Shown: positions 8,567 through 17,607, counted from the first letter of the stretch. The stretch: 44,584 nt of DNA from Prevotellaceae bacterium (GCA_021772015.1 JAETNS010000020.1:1-44584); one strand, 5' to 3'. Program-made: numbers and translations. The notes: a model not told the origin generated them from the letters alone.

Positions 8567-9283
8567 TCACTTCTGTTCATTGCCGTGGGCTTTCTTGAAG
8601 TCGGGAGTGGCAAACACCATTGCCTTGTCGGTGTCGGTCAAAGATCCAATCTGGTAACGAGAGATCTGGTTGATCTGCATTTCGTCAAGAGCGGCGATCA
8701 CGCTTTCCCAGGAAGCACCTTCCATAGGCTTGATAATCACCACAGGGCGAGTGAGCTTCTCGTCATTACGGATCTTCTTGGCCTCTGCCTGGAACTGGTC
8801 TTCGGTTATTTCTTTCCTGCGCCAGCGGTCCTTTTGCTCTTCGACCTTGTCAAGAACGTCCTGGTTACGATCATGGAGGATTTTACGGATACCCTTTAGG
8901 ATAGCACCGTCGTTTCCTTCAAAATGGGCTACCTGGATGTTGGATGACACCAAATCCTGACCGTTGAACTCTGTCTCGGGCTTGCCGGCATAGTAATAAA
9001 CGGTGTTGTCTTTGATTGCGCCACGCTCATCGTAGGTAGTGTCGAGGATCAGTGTGATAGCTTCAGATTCCTTAGCCTTCTGCAGCTCCTCCTGTTGCAG
9101 CTTCTCGTTAGTAGGAAGCGCGATAGAGAGGGTCTGCGACTTGATCATGGTGGTACACAGCATGAAGAACGTAATCAGAAGCATGTTCATGTCAACCATC
9201 GGGGTAAAGTCGACATGGATTGCCATTTTTTTCTGGGCGCCTTTTTTCTTTTTGCCGCCGTCGGATTGTTCTATCTGTGCCAT
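8567..9283 (-). CDS. exbD: ExbD-type biopolymer transport protein (second copy)
   Basis: ExbD works with ExbB as the proton-driven motor for TonB. This 238-residue product has a basic N-terminus (GGKKKKGAQKK), then the single membrane helix with the proton-carrying Asp in FTPMVDMNMLLITFFML (about residue 31). The periplasmic part is about 100 residues longer than E. coli ExbD (141) because of a charged helical insertion around 130-175 (EEQKDRWRRKEITEDQFQ), before the typical C-terminal domain (RPVVIIKPMEGASWESVIAALDEMQ). It starts 2 bases after the stop of the other exbD, so translation is probably coupled. Paired, unequal ExbD proteins are common in Bacteroidota. Confidence 0.93.
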   Translation of the reverse strand: MAQIEQSDGGKKKKGAQKKMAIHVDFTPMVDMNMLLITFFMLCTTMIKSQTLSIALPTNEKLQQEELQKAKESEAITLILDTTYDERGAIKDNTVYYYAGKPETEFNGQDLVSSNIQVAHFEGNDGAILKGIRKILHDRNQDVLDKVEEQKDRWRRKEITEDQFQAEAKKIRNDEKLTRPVVIIKPMEGASWESVIAALDEMQINQISRYQIGSLTDTDKAMVFATPDFKKAHGNEQK

Positions 9284-9285
9284 GA

Positions 9286-10017
9286 TTAATCAGCTTCGGT
9301 TTTAAGGGCAGTCATGACGGAGAATTTATTCATCTTGATAGTCTGAAGGTTGTCGAGCACGGGATGAATTGTCTCGAATTTTGTCCCGCGGTCAGCCTTT
9401 ACGGCAATGCCTTCACCCTTCTGGATGGCGTCATGAATGTTGGGGTTCGATGAAGAATAGATAGCACGCATCCAAATCTGGAACTCGTTGGTGGCCAACG
9501 GGGTTCCGTTCTGATCGACATAATTGATATCCTTCAGGGGGATACCTACGTCCGCGCGGTCGGGATTGCCCAGCCACTCATCCTGTTTTGTCTGATCGAG
9601 CGACAGGAATTCGTGCATTTTTTCAAGAGGTACACCGAAAGAGGCGTTCTTGGCAAACTTCTCAATGTCCATGGCAGTGATTCCGAGTTTCTTGCCGGTA
9701 TATTTCTCATAATTGGCGGCTGCCGTTTTGAGAACTTCCTTACGGAGAGGTTCGGAACCCCACTGCTCGGCGTTGTCGGCGTCTGCGTCACCCGACACGG
9801 ACAGGAAGATCTGTCCCTTGGGGCTTACCAGCACATTCACGACATTCGCTGTGGGCACCTTGATTTCAGAAACTGATGACGGCGTGATAACAGTCACCGG
9901 CTCTTTCTGAAGGAAGGTGGAGGTCAACATGAAGAAAGTAAGCAAAAGAACGGTAACGTCACTCATCGCGGTCATGTCGATGAGGGTACTCTTTCTTTTA
10001 ATTTTTACTTTTCCCAT
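9286..10017 (-). CDS. exbD: ExbD-type biopolymer transport protein (first copy)
   Basis: A 243-residue ExbD family member. The membrane helix follows a basic start (MGKVKIKRKS) and holds the conserved Asp in TAMSDVTVLLLTFFML (about residue 20). The periplasmic domain carries a large insertion (about 85-175) with KYTGKKLGITAMDIEKFAKN and an Asp/Asn-rich part before the final segment (IAVKADRGTKFETIHPVLD), which matches the ExbD C-terminal fold. The two ExbD proteins are clearly different in the insertion, so they probably have distinct partners or form a heteromeric pair. It is 47 bases downstream of exbB. Confidence 0.93.
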   Translation of the reverse strand: MGKVKIKRKSTLIDMTAMSDVTVLLLTFFMLTSTFLQKEPVTVITPSSVSEIKVPTANVVNVLVSPKGQIFLSVSGDADADNAEQWGSEPLRKEVLKTAAANYEKYTGKKLGITAMDIEKFAKNASFGVPLEKMHEFLSLDQTKQDEWLGNPDRADVGIPLKDINYVDQNGTPLATNEFQIWMRAIYSSSNPNIHDAIQKGEGIAVKADRGTKFETIHPVLDNLQTIKMNKFSVMTALKTEAD

Positions 10018-10064
10018 GATTACTTGTCAAATAAAAGGTTTATAATAGCAGAGTAATCAGAGGA

Positions 10065-10940
10065 TTAGTGAGTAGCAGCGAAAGACTGTACGATAGAGAA
10101 ACCTACTTCGTCGATAGCGTAGGTCAGGTTGTCAATCTTGTTGGTGTAGAAGTTGTAAGAGATTACAGCGAACGCACCGGTTGCGATACCGAAGGCGGTG
10201 TTCACAAGTGCCTCGGAAATACCGGTTGAAAGCTCTGTCGAGTCAGGCGCGCCGGATGCGGAAAGAGCCTGGAATGACTTGATCATACCGATCACAGTAC
10301 CGAGAAGTCCGACGAGAGTACCGAGAGTGGTGAGAGTTGCCACGATGGGGAGGTTCTGCTGGAGAGAGGGCATCTCGATAGCGGTAGCTTCCTCAACTTC
10401 CTTCTGGATGGTAGCGATCTTCTGCTCCTTGGTCAGGACGGTGTTGGCATCCATCTCGGCATAGCGGTTGAGGGCGGCAGACACGACAGCTGCGACAGAA
10501 CCTTTCTGCTTCTTGCAGAGAGCCTGAGCGCCGGCGATGTCATTCTTGGCAAGACACTTCTTGATGTCTGAGACGAACTTGGCGATGGAGCCGGTTCCTT
10601 TAGCGCTCTTCAGAGCGATGGCGCGCTCAACGGAGAGGACGATAACGGTAAGGAAGAGGGTCTGGAGGATAGGCACGATCACGCCACCCTTGAAGATGGT
10701 TCCAACGAGATCCAGGGGATGAGCTTTGGCGAATTCCTCGGGGGCGAACCACATAGAAGCACCCTCATAACCCTCCGCGTCAAAGTGAGAGGGATTACCG
10801 AATACGAAAAGGAAGAGGATAACGGCTACAACGAAGCAGGCGATGATAACCAAAAAAGCGTTCTTGATTCCGCGAACGTTGCTTCCGGGCTTAACGGCAG
10901 CGTTGTTGCGCTGGGGAGCGTTAGGCTTTTGAGTTTCCAT
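10065..10940 (-). CDS. exbB: ExbB/TolQ/MotA-type proton channel protein
   Basis: ExbB forms the pentameric inner-membrane channel that holds ExbD and energises TonB. The 291-residue product has an extra N-terminal membrane helix (about 27-48), then the MotA/TolQ/ExbB domain: helix at about 86-107 (GVIVPILQTLFLTVIVLSVERA), a cytoplasmic domain (about 110-185), and two helices around 198-220 (LPIVATLTTLGTLVGLLGTVIGMI) and 240-265 (LVNTAFGIATGAFAVI). The TLGTLVGLLGTVIGM signature is typical. First gene of the TonB motor operon, with a strong promoter about 220 bases upstream, so the transcript has a long leader. Confidence 0.95.
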   Translation of the reverse strand: METQKPNAPQRNNAAVKPGSNVRGIKNAFLVIIACFVVAVILFLFVFGNPSHFDAEGYEGASMWFAPEEFAKAHPLDLVGTIFKGGVIVPILQTLFLTVIVLSVERAIALKSAKGTGSIAKFVSDIKKCLAKNDIAGAQALCKKQKGSVAAVVSAALNRYAEMDANTVLTKEQKIATIQKEVEEATAIEMPSLQQNLPIVATLTTLGTLVGLLGTVIGMIKSFQALSASGAPDSTELSTGISEALVNTAFGIATGAFAVISYNFYTNKIDNLTYAIDEVGFSIVQSFAATH

Positions 10941-11166
10941 AACTTGATAGTACTTTAAAATTTGAATTTGTTAATAATGATAGTTTTTTCCTTTTTGATG
11001 AGGCCACCGACCGGTAAGAGGAGTCGGTGCCTTGTGATTTCTCGAGCGTCGCCCGGCGGAGAGATGAATCGGCTCCGTCGAGTATCGGGGGAGGAGGATT
11101 GTGTCGGGTTTGTGATAATCGCGGTCCCTTTTTGAACCAGAATTACTCCATGGCAAAAGCTTTCTG

Positions 11167-11197
11167 CAAAATTATCATTTGTTTTCCAACTGACAAA
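11167..11197 (-). promoter_or_regulatory. Promoter of the exbB-exbD-exbD-tonB operon
   Basis: On the minus strand TTTG (11194-11197), exactly 19 bases, then TAATTTTG (11167-11174). Transcription would begin near 11160, leaving a leader of about 220 bases before exbB. Confidence 0.75.
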
Positions 11198-11376
11198 ATT
11201 TTTCGGAATTATTTTTTAGATTTGAAACCTTCTTCTTTTCCCCAAGAATCAACTCTCAAATCAGCTTCCAAGTCTTTTCATCTCCCTAAACGGCCCCATG
11301 AAGTGAAAAATTATGCATCCGTTTTTTTTCTTTGCTTTTTTTCATTTTATTAATAAAGGGTTACAGAAATTATCAC

Positions 11377-11384
11377 TACCTTTG
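11377..11384 (+). promoter_or_regulatory. Probable nqr operon promoter -7 element
   Basis: TACCTTTG matches TAnnTTTG and is the same octamer as in the tRNA promoter. No TTTG is seen 19-20 bases upstream. Leader to nqrA would be about 110 bases. Confidence 0.55.
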
Positions 11385-11500
11385 TGGTCGAAATCGACAA
11401 TTAGGGAAATATTTCCGTAATTGAGCCTGCGACCATGCGTCGCGCCATACGCAAAATCAGATAAATCATACAAAACTTATAAATTACACCATAATTTATA

Positions 11501-12847
11501 ATGAGCATCGGAATCAAAGTAAAAAAAGGCCTTGACCTCCGTCTTGCAGGAGGAGTACCAGATGGCACAGCGACTTCTGAATGTCGTTGCGCCACCGTTG
11601 CCATAGTCCCCGATGACTTCACCGGCCTCATACCCAAAATGGAGATCCGGGAAGGAGACCCCGTCAAAACCGGCCAAGCCATCTTCCACAGCAAGCTTGA
11701 TGACAGCCTCAAAGTCGTCAGCCCCGTTTCCGGCACACTGAAATCAATAGTCAGAGGCCAAAGACGCAAAATAGAGCGCGTGATAGTGGAGGTAGGAGAA
11801 GGCGAACCGCTGCGTTTCAACATCGACGGTGTATTGTCCGATGCCGAGGCAGCCAGAAACCTGCTTCTCGCATCAGGCCTCTGGGCCATGATGCGCCAAC
11901 GCCCATATGACATCGTGCCGGCAGCCGGCACCAGATTCCGCGACATATTCGTCACCGGTTTCGACTCGGCTCCTCTGGCATGGAGCAAGACAACCTTCTC
12001 TCCAGAAGAAGTAAAGGCACTCGAAACAGGTATCAGACTGCTGTCACTGCTGACTGACGGCAAAGTATATGTAAGCAGGCGTCCCGGAATGGGACTGCCC
12101 GACCTGAAAGGAGCCGAAATGGTCGATGTCGAAGGTCCGCATCCCGCTTCTAACGCCGGGACTGTGATAGCCGCGATACGACCTGTCAACAAAGGAGAGA
12201 TCGTCGGATGTCTTGATCTACCCACTCTTTCCCGGATAGGCTCACTCGCCATCAGCGGTATTCTTGACGGAACCACAATAGTAGCCGTGACTGGTTCAGA
12301 GGTAAAGAAGCCCTCTCTTGTAAAAGCTCCGATCGGAGCGGAAATATCCGCCTTGCTAAAAGGCAATCTCGTCGACGACGGCCGTAACAAACGTATCATT
12401 TCCGGGAATCCGCTGACAGGACACAAGGTAACCGAGGATGGATATCTCCGCGCCCCGTACCGGCAGGTAACAGTCATTCCCGAAGGAGATGACGCTGACG
12501 AATTCATGGGCTGGGCATCCCTTTCTCCCAAGAAACAAAGCACAAGTCCCACCTTCCCCGGGCATTTCCTGTCGCGAAAACTGTTCAACCCCGACGCGAG
12601 ACTCCTTGGCGGAAGACGTGCGATGATCATGAGCGGAGAGTATGACAAGGTTTTCCCGATGGATATACTTCCCGAATACCTCATCAAGGCCATCCTTGCC
12701 AGAGACATCGACCGCATGGAACAGCTCGGAATATATGAAGTCGCACCGGAAGATTTCGCATTGGCCGAATATGTCGACACCTCAAAACTCGAGCTGCAGA
12801 AGATTGTCCGCGAGGGACTTGATTACCTGCGCAAGGAACTTTCCTGA
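11501..12847 (+). CDS. nqrA: Na+-translocating NADH:quinone reductase subunit A
   Basis: NqrA is the cytoplasmic subunit of Na+-NQR, the respiratory complex that oxidises NADH, reduces quinone and pumps Na+ out. The 448-residue product starts MSIGIKVKKGLDLRLAGG, the standard NqrA N-terminus, and has the lipoyl/RnfC-like stretch GDPVKTGQAIFHSK followed by VVSPVSGTLKSIVRGQRR. The later sections (RPYDIVPAAGTRFRDIFV, and a C-terminal part ending LEYV-like AEYVDTSKLELQKIVREGL) also fit; length equals V. cholerae NqrA (446). It is the first of six nqr genes in canonical order. The next gene follows after 37 bases. Confidence 0.97.
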   Translation: MSIGIKVKKGLDLRLAGGVPDGTATSECRCATVAIVPDDFTGLIPKMEIREGDPVKTGQAIFHSKLDDSLKVVSPVSGTLKSIVRGQRRKIERVIVEVGEGEPLRFNIDGVLSDAEAARNLLLASGLWAMMRQRPYDIVPAAGTRFRDIFVTGFDSAPLAWSKTTFSPEEVKALETGIRLLSLLTDGKVYVSRRPGMGLPDLKGAEMVDVEGPHPASNAGTVIAAIRPVNKGEIVGCLDLPTLSRIGSLAISGILDGTTIVAVTGSEVKKPSLVKAPIGAEISALLKGNLVDDGRNKRIISGNPLTGHKVTEDGYLRAPYRQVTVIPEGDDADEFMGWASLSPKKQSTSPTFPGHFLSRKLFNPDARLLGGRRAMIMSGEYDKVFPMDILPEYLIKAILARDIDRMEQLGIYEVAPEDFALAEYVDTSKLELQKIVREGLDYLRKELS

Positions 12848-12884
12848 TCATTATTATTTGAAAAATCAATAAAACGACATAGCG

Positions 12885-14102
12885 TTGAAAGCACTGAAAA
12901 AACTGATGGACAAGGCTCGCCCTTCGTTTGAGGAGGGAGGGAAACTCCACGCGTTCCGTTCGGTCTATGACGGCATCGACACATTCCTGTTCACGCCCAA
13001 CGAGACCTCCCGGTCAGGAGTCCATATCCATGACTCCATGGACTCAAAGCGCACGATGATCATTGTCATCATAGCTCTTATACCCTGCCTTCTGTTCGGA
13101 ATGTACAATGCCGGCTACCAGCATTGGCTCGCCGCCGGCGCGGACACATTCCCATTCTGGGAACTTATGCTCTACGGCTTCCTGGCCGTGCTGCCACGGC
13201 TTGTGGTGGCATATGTGGTCGGCCTGGGCATAGAATTCATCGTAGCCCAATGGCGCAAAGAGGAAATACAGGAAGGATTTCTCGTCACCGGCATACTCAT
13301 CCCCATGATCTGTCCCATAGAGACTCCGCTGTGGATGATAGCGGTGGCGACCGCATTCTCCGTGATTTTCGTGAAAGAGGTCTTCGGAGGCACCGGCTAC
13401 AATATCTTCAACGTTGCCCTTGTCACCCGCGCGTTCCTTTTCTTCGCTTATCCTGCCCAGATGAGCGGCGACAAAGTATTCGTGGCATCCGGCAAGATGC
13501 TCGGATTGGGAGAGGGTATCGACGGTCTGACTTGCGCCACACCGTTAGGCCAGGTCGCCACCTCCGGCGCATCGAATGCCGCAGAGGTCGCATCGGCTAT
13601 GACCGACATCGCCGGAGATCCCGTGTCATTGTGGCATATGTTCCTCGGCCTTATCCCCGGCTCATTCGGTGAGACATCCACACTCTGCATACTTGTCGGA
13701 GCGTTGATATTGCTGCTCACCGGCATCGCAAGCTGGCGCATAGTCCTGTCGGTGTTTGCCGGAGGAGCTGTCATGTCACTGATCGCCCATTGGTGTGCCA
13801 CCCCGACCTACCCGGCATCGTTCCTGAGCGTTGGCGAGCAGCTGTGTCTCGGCGGCTTCGCTTTCGCAGCCGTGTTCATGGCCCCCGATCCGGTCACCTC
13901 CTGCCGTACCAACACCGGGAAATATATTTACGGATTCCTCGTCGGGGTGATCGCCATACTGATCCGCACATACAACAACGGTTATCCCGAAGGAGCGATG
14001 CTCGCCGTCCTGCTCATGAACGCCCTTGCCCCGCTGATCGACTATTGCGTTGTCGAGGCCAACATACGCCGCAGGCTGTCGCGATCAAAGGTGGCGGAGT
14101 AA
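12885..14102 (+). CDS. nqrB: Na+-translocating NADH:quinone reductase subunit B
   Basis: NqrB is a large membrane subunit that carries covalent FMN and lines the Na+ path. The 405-residue product has about ten hydrophobic segments and family landmarks: SMDSKRTMIIVIIALIP with GMYNAG, KEVFGGTGYNIFN, PGSFGETSTL, and VFMAPDPVTS near the end. The flavinylation site is DGLTCAT with Thr219 as the likely FMN-binding residue; the usual motif is SGAT, so two positions differ while the Ala-Thr core remains. The start is a TTG at 12885: it gives ALKKLMDKARPSFEEGGK, which lines up with the N-terminus of V. cholerae NqrB, whereas the next ATG (12906) would cut into this conserved part. Confidence 0.96.
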   Translation: MKALKKLMDKARPSFEEGGKLHAFRSVYDGIDTFLFTPNETSRSGVHIHDSMDSKRTMIIVIIALIPCLLFGMYNAGYQHWLAAGADTFPFWELMLYGFLAVLPRLVVAYVVGLGIEFIVAQWRKEEIQEGFLVTGILIPMICPIETPLWMIAVATAFSVIFVKEVFGGTGYNIFNVALVTRAFLFFAYPAQMSGDKVFVASGKMLGLGEGIDGLTCATPLGQVATSGASNAAEVASAMTDIAGDPVSLWHMFLGLIPGSFGETSTLCILVGALILLLTGIASWRIVLSVFAGGAVMSLIAHWCATPTYPASFLSVGEQLCLGGFAFAAVFMAPDPVTSCRTNTGKYIYGFLVGVIAILIRTYNNGYPEGAMLAVLLMNALAPLIDYCVVEANIRRRLSRSKVAE

Positions 14103-14154
14103 CCATCACACCACAGACATTTCTTGACATTCAAGGACAAATCACAAGGAAAAG

Positions 14155-14880
14155 ATGATCAACAAACAAAGCAACGTCTATACCATCGTCTATATAACGG
14201 CCATGGTGATCGTGGTGGGGGCCGCTTTGGCATTTACCTCAATGGCCCTGAAAGACCGCCAGCAGGAAAACGCCCAGGCCGACAAGAAAAGCCAGATACT
14301 ACAGGCTGTGCATGTGACCACCTCACGAGCCACTGTCATCGCCGATTTCGACAAATACATCACCGCCCAGCTCGTGGTCAACGACAAGGGGGAGGATATC
14401 ACAGGTGAGGACGCATTCATGATAGATGTGGCCGCCCAGGCGAAAATCCCGGCATCTGAAAGGAAACTCCCAGTTTATGTCTGCCAGCTTCCCGACGCAG
14501 GGACAAAATACATATTGCCTTTGTCAGGGATGGGACTGTGGGGCCCGATATGGGGCTATGTGGCCTTCAATGATGATTGCTCCACCATTTACGGAGCGTT
14601 CTTCGACCATCAGGGAGAAACCCCGGGTCTCGGAGCTGAAATCACCAAACCGGCCTTCACCGACCAGTTCCCCGGCCGGGAGGTTTTCAAGGGTAATGAA
14701 TTCCTTCCCATAGAAGTGGTTAAAGCCGGGCAGAAACCACTGAATCCCAAAGTGGATTATGTGGATGGCATCTCCGGAGGCACCATCACCTCTAAAGGTG
14801 TCGGAGCGATGTTTGACAATTGCCTCTCTCCCTACCGCGCATGGCTCGAAAAGACCGGCAAAACCCTCGGGAACATTTAA
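14155..14880 (+). CDS. nqrC: Na+-translocating NADH:quinone reductase subunit C
   Basis: NqrC has one N-terminal membrane helix (about 9-29) and a periplasmic FMN-binding domain. The 241-residue product ends with DGISGGTITSKGVGAMFDNC; Thr210 of SGGT is the expected covalent FMN site (family consensus SGAT, with Gly for Ala here). GLWGPIWGYVAF and GETPGLGAEI are family hallmarks. A flavin transferase (ApbE) is needed for its maturation and is not in this window. It sits 52 bases after nqrB and 40 before nqrD. Confidence 0.96.
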   Translation: MINKQSNVYTIVYITAMVIVVGAALAFTSMALKDRQQENAQADKKSQILQAVHVTTSRATVIADFDKYITAQLVVNDKGEDITGEDAFMIDVAAQAKIPASERKLPVYVCQLPDAGTKYILPLSGMGLWGPIWGYVAFNDDCSTIYGAFFDHQGETPGLGAEITKPAFTDQFPGREVFKGNEFLPIEVVKAGQKPLNPKVDYVDGISGGTITSKGVGAMFDNCLSPYRAWLEKTGKTLGNI

Positions 14881-14920
14881 ATAGCAACTGATTATCAACG
14901 CCGTCACCTAAAAACATATC

Positions 14921-15547
14921 ATGGCTGACAAGATTAGCAACAAACAGATATTCTTCAATCCTTTCTCAAAGGATAACCCGGTGATAGTGCAGGTGCTTGG
15001 CATCTGCTCCTGTCTCGCCGTCACAGCCAAGCTCGAACCGGCCCTCGTGATGGGGATCTCGGTGATCGCCGTGCTCGCCTTCTCGAATGTGATCATCTCG
15101 CTTATCCGCAACACCATCCCGACCAACATACGCATAATTGTCCAGCTTGTGGTCGTGGCAGCATTAGTTATCGTGGTAAACCAGCTCCTGCTGGCATACG
15201 CCTATGACGTGAGCAAACAACTCTCCGTGTTCATCGGGCTTATCATCACGAACTGTATCCTGATGGGCCGCCTCGAGGCGTTCGCGATGGGTAACAAACC
15301 GTGGCCCTCGTTCCTCGACGGAGTCGGAAACGGCATCGGGTACGCATTGATACTCGTCATCGTCGGATTTTTCCGTGAACTTCTCGGAAGCGGTACCTTG
15401 ATGGGCTTCCAGGTGATTCCTCAATGCGCGTACGATGCCGGATATGTCAACAACGGCCTCATGATCCTCCCTCCGATGGCACTCATCGTCGTGGCATGCG
15501 TCATCTGGGCACACCGCTCGATCAACAAAGACCTTCAAGAGAAATAA
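14921..15547 (+). CDS. nqrD: Na+-translocating NADH:quinone reductase subunit D
   Basis: NqrD is an integral membrane subunit paired with NqrE in inverted topology; together they hold an Fe centre between half-helices. The 208-residue product has six membrane helices and the family motifs NPVIVQVLGICSCLAVTAKL, with the half-helix cysteine, and LIITNCILMGRLEAFA with the second. Length equals the family (210). Its place between nqrC and nqrE is canonical. Confidence 0.96.
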   Translation: MADKISNKQIFFNPFSKDNPVIVQVLGICSCLAVTAKLEPALVMGISVIAVLAFSNVIISLIRNTIPTNIRIIVQLVVVAALVIVVNQLLLAYAYDVSKQLSVFIGLIITNCILMGRLEAFAMGNKPWPSFLDGVGNGIGYALILVIVGFFRELLGSGTLMGFQVIPQCAYDAGYVNNGLMILPPMALIVVACVIWAHRSINKDLQEK

Positions 15548-15584
15548 CACATTCCTGTAACAAGTAACAGTAACCCAACCTGAA

Positions 15585-16202
15585 ATGGAGAACCTGAATC
15601 TTTTCATACGGTCGATCTTCGTCGACAATATGGTGTTTGCCTACTTTCTCGGGATGTGTTCATTCCTGGCCGTGTCCAAGAATGTCAAGACCGCTTTCGG
15701 ACTCGGAGTCGCCGTGACATTCATGTTGATAGTGACCCTCCCGATCAATTACCTGCTGGAAAACTATGTCTTGAAAGCGGGGGCATTGTCATGGCTCGGC
15801 GAGACATTCGCCGATGTTGACCTCAGCTTCCTGTCGCTTATCATGTTCATCGCCGTAATCGCGTCAATGACCCAACTCGTGGAGATGGCTGTGGAGAAAT
15901 ACTCCCCCTCGCTTTATGCGTCTCTCGGTATCTTCCTCCCCCTCATCGCCGTAAACTGCGCCATCCTCGGCGGCTCACTGTTCATGCAGCAGAGAGGCTT
16001 CGCCAACGCGTGGACAGCTACTTGCGCCGGGGCCGGATGGGGCATCGGATGGCTTCTGGCCATCACGGCTATCGCGGCAATCCGCGAACGGGTCGCATCA
16101 TATTCCAACGTGCCCGCTCCTCTTCGCGGCATCGGCATAACATTCATCATCTGTGCCTTGATGGGCATAGCCTTCATGAGCTTCCTCGGGATCAAACTGT
16201 GA
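15585..16202 (+). CDS. nqrE: Na+-translocating NADH:quinone reductase subunit E
   Basis: NqrE is the membrane partner of NqrD. The 205-residue product has six helices and the typical start MENLNLFIRSIFVDNMVFAY followed by FLGMCSFLAVSKN, with a central LIAVNCAILGGSLF; the two cysteines in these half-helices are the expected ligands of the intramembrane Fe centre. Length is close to V. cholerae NqrE (198). It lies 37 bases after nqrD. Confidence 0.96.
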   Translation: MENLNLFIRSIFVDNMVFAYFLGMCSFLAVSKNVKTAFGLGVAVTFMLIVTLPINYLLENYVLKAGALSWLGETFADVDLSFLSLIMFIAVIASMTQLVEMAVEKYSPSLYASLGIFLPLIAVNCAILGGSLFMQQRGFANAWTATCAGAGWGIGWLLAITAIAAIRERVASYSNVPAPLRGIGITFIICALMGIAFMSFLGIKL

Positions 16203-16244
16203 TCCGGGAAAAGGAAATTCCAATCAGAACAACGGACAACGACA

Positions 16245-17534
16245 ATGATATCACTCCAATCAACCCTTTGGCCAACGGTGCTCGGCGGTGTCGGCATCTT
16301 CCTGGTGATCACCCTGCTGCTTGTGATCATCCTGCTTGTGGCCAAGAAATACCTGGTTAGCTCGGGCAATGTGACCGTGACCATCAACAACGACAAGAAG
16401 GTGGAGGTAGCCTCCGGGGTACCGCTGCTTTCGGCGATGGCGACAAAGAATGTGTTCCTCCCATCGGCCTGCGGCGGGAAAGGAAGCTGCGGCCAATGTA
16501 AAGTACAGGTAATGGCAGGCGGTGGCGAGATCCTCCCCACCGAGACAGTCCACTTCTCACGCAAGGAGATCAAGGACAACTGGCGTCTGGCCTGTCAGGT
16601 CAAAGTCAAGAATGACCTCGACATCAAAGTACCCGCATCGGTGCTCGACATCAAGGAATACGAGTGTGAGGTAATCTCAAACAACAATGTCGCCACATTC
16701 ATAAAGGAATTCATCGTAGCCCTTCCGAAGGGGGAACATATGAATTTCATCCCCGGATCTTACGCCCAGATAAAGATCCCGCCTTTCAAAATCGACTACG
16801 ACAAGGATATAGACAAAGCTTCCATCGGCGAGGAGTATCTGCCGGCATGGAAAAAATTCGGGCTGTTCGACCTCAAATGTGTCAATACGGAGACTACTGT
16901 CCGGGCATATTCCATGGCCAATTATCCCGCCGAAGGAGACCGGTTCATGCTGACCGTCCGCATCGCCACTCCTCCTTTCAAGCCAAAGCCCGAGGTAGGC
17001 TTCATGGATGTCAATCCGGGAATCGCGTCAAGCTACATATTCACATTGAAACCGGGCGACAAGGTGATGATGAGCGGCCCTTACGGAGATTTCCACCCCA
17101 TTTTCGACACCAAAAACGAGATGATGTGGATTGGTGGAGGAGCCGGAATGGCTCCATTGCGCGCCCAGATCATGCACATGACCAAGACCTTGAAGACCAC
17201 CGACCGCAAGATGAATTTCTTCTACGGAGCCCGCGCGCTCAACGAAGTATTCTATCTCGACGACTTCCTGCAGCTTGAGAAGGAATTCCCGAACTTCAAA
17301 TTCCATCTCGCATTGGACCGTCCCGATCCCGCAGCCGATGCCGCAGGGGTGAAATACACCCCAGGATTCGTCCATCAGGTCATCTATGACACTTACCTCA
17401 AAGACCACGAATCCCCTGAAGATATCGAGTATTACATGTGTGGCCCCGGCCCCATGAGCGCCGCCGTAAACAAAATGCTCGACAGCCTTGGTGTGTCGCC
17501 CGAGAACATCCACTACGACAACTTCGGAGGATAA
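16245..17534 (+). CDS. nqrF: Na+-translocating NADH:quinone reductase subunit F
   Basis: NqrF is the electron entry subunit: it oxidises NADH at FAD and passes electrons to a 2Fe-2S centre. The 429-residue product has a membrane helix at about 12-33, a plant-type ferredoxin domain with cysteines 76, 82, 85 and 117 (CGGKGSCGQC and RLACQ), an FAD domain with RAYSMANYP, and an NADH-binding domain with GGGAGMAPLRAQ and a terminal YMCGPGPM. It is slightly longer than V. cholerae NqrF (408), mainly in the FAD domain. Last gene of the nqr set. Only a short GCCCC-AA-GGGGC palindrome (17560-17571) lies before murB, so read-through into murB is likely. Confidence 0.97.
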   Translation: MISLQSTLWPTVLGGVGIFLVITLLLVIILLVAKKYLVSSGNVTVTINNDKKVEVASGVPLLSAMATKNVFLPSACGGKGSCGQCKVQVMAGGGEILPTETVHFSRKEIKDNWRLACQVKVKNDLDIKVPASVLDIKEYECEVISNNNVATFIKEFIVALPKGEHMNFIPGSYAQIKIPPFKIDYDKDIDKASIGEEYLPAWKKFGLFDLKCVNTETTVRAYSMANYPAEGDRFMLTVRIATPPFKPKPEVGFMDVNPGIASSYIFTLKPGDKVMMSGPYGDFHPIFDTKNEMMWIGGGAGMAPLRAQIMHMTKTLKTTDRKMNFFYGARALNEVFYLDDFLQLEKEFPNFKFHLALDRPDPAADAAGVKYTPGFVHQVIYDTYLKDHESPEDIEYYMCGPGPMSAAVNKMLDSLGVSPENIHYDNFGG

Positions 17535-17607
17535 ACCCCTCTCCATCCAATTTCATAATGCCCCAAGGGGCTGCCATACCTGTAATTGATTCCACGCCGC
17601 AAATTAT

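Larger units (their letters stand above)
10941..11500. other. Divergent intergenic region between exbB and nqrA
   Basis: No convincing gene. It carries the exbB promoter (minus, 11167-11197) and the nqrA promoter (plus, 11377-11384). The roughly 220-base exbB leader can form a hairpin at about 11001-11033 (ACCGAC with GTCGGT, extended by a bulged outer GGC/GCC pairing). About 11200-11360 is AT-rich and featureless. Confidence 0.6.

Noticed and set aside
11401-12780. A 459-codon open frame on the minus strand opposite nqrA
   Set aside because: It lies wholly antisense to nqrA, is rich in Ser, Pro and Arg, and has no recognisable domain; it mirrors the codon bias of the real gene.
17560-17571. 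Palindrome after nqrF as a terminator
   Set aside because: Five-base stem with a two-base loop and no T-tract, so it is unlikely to stop transcription.
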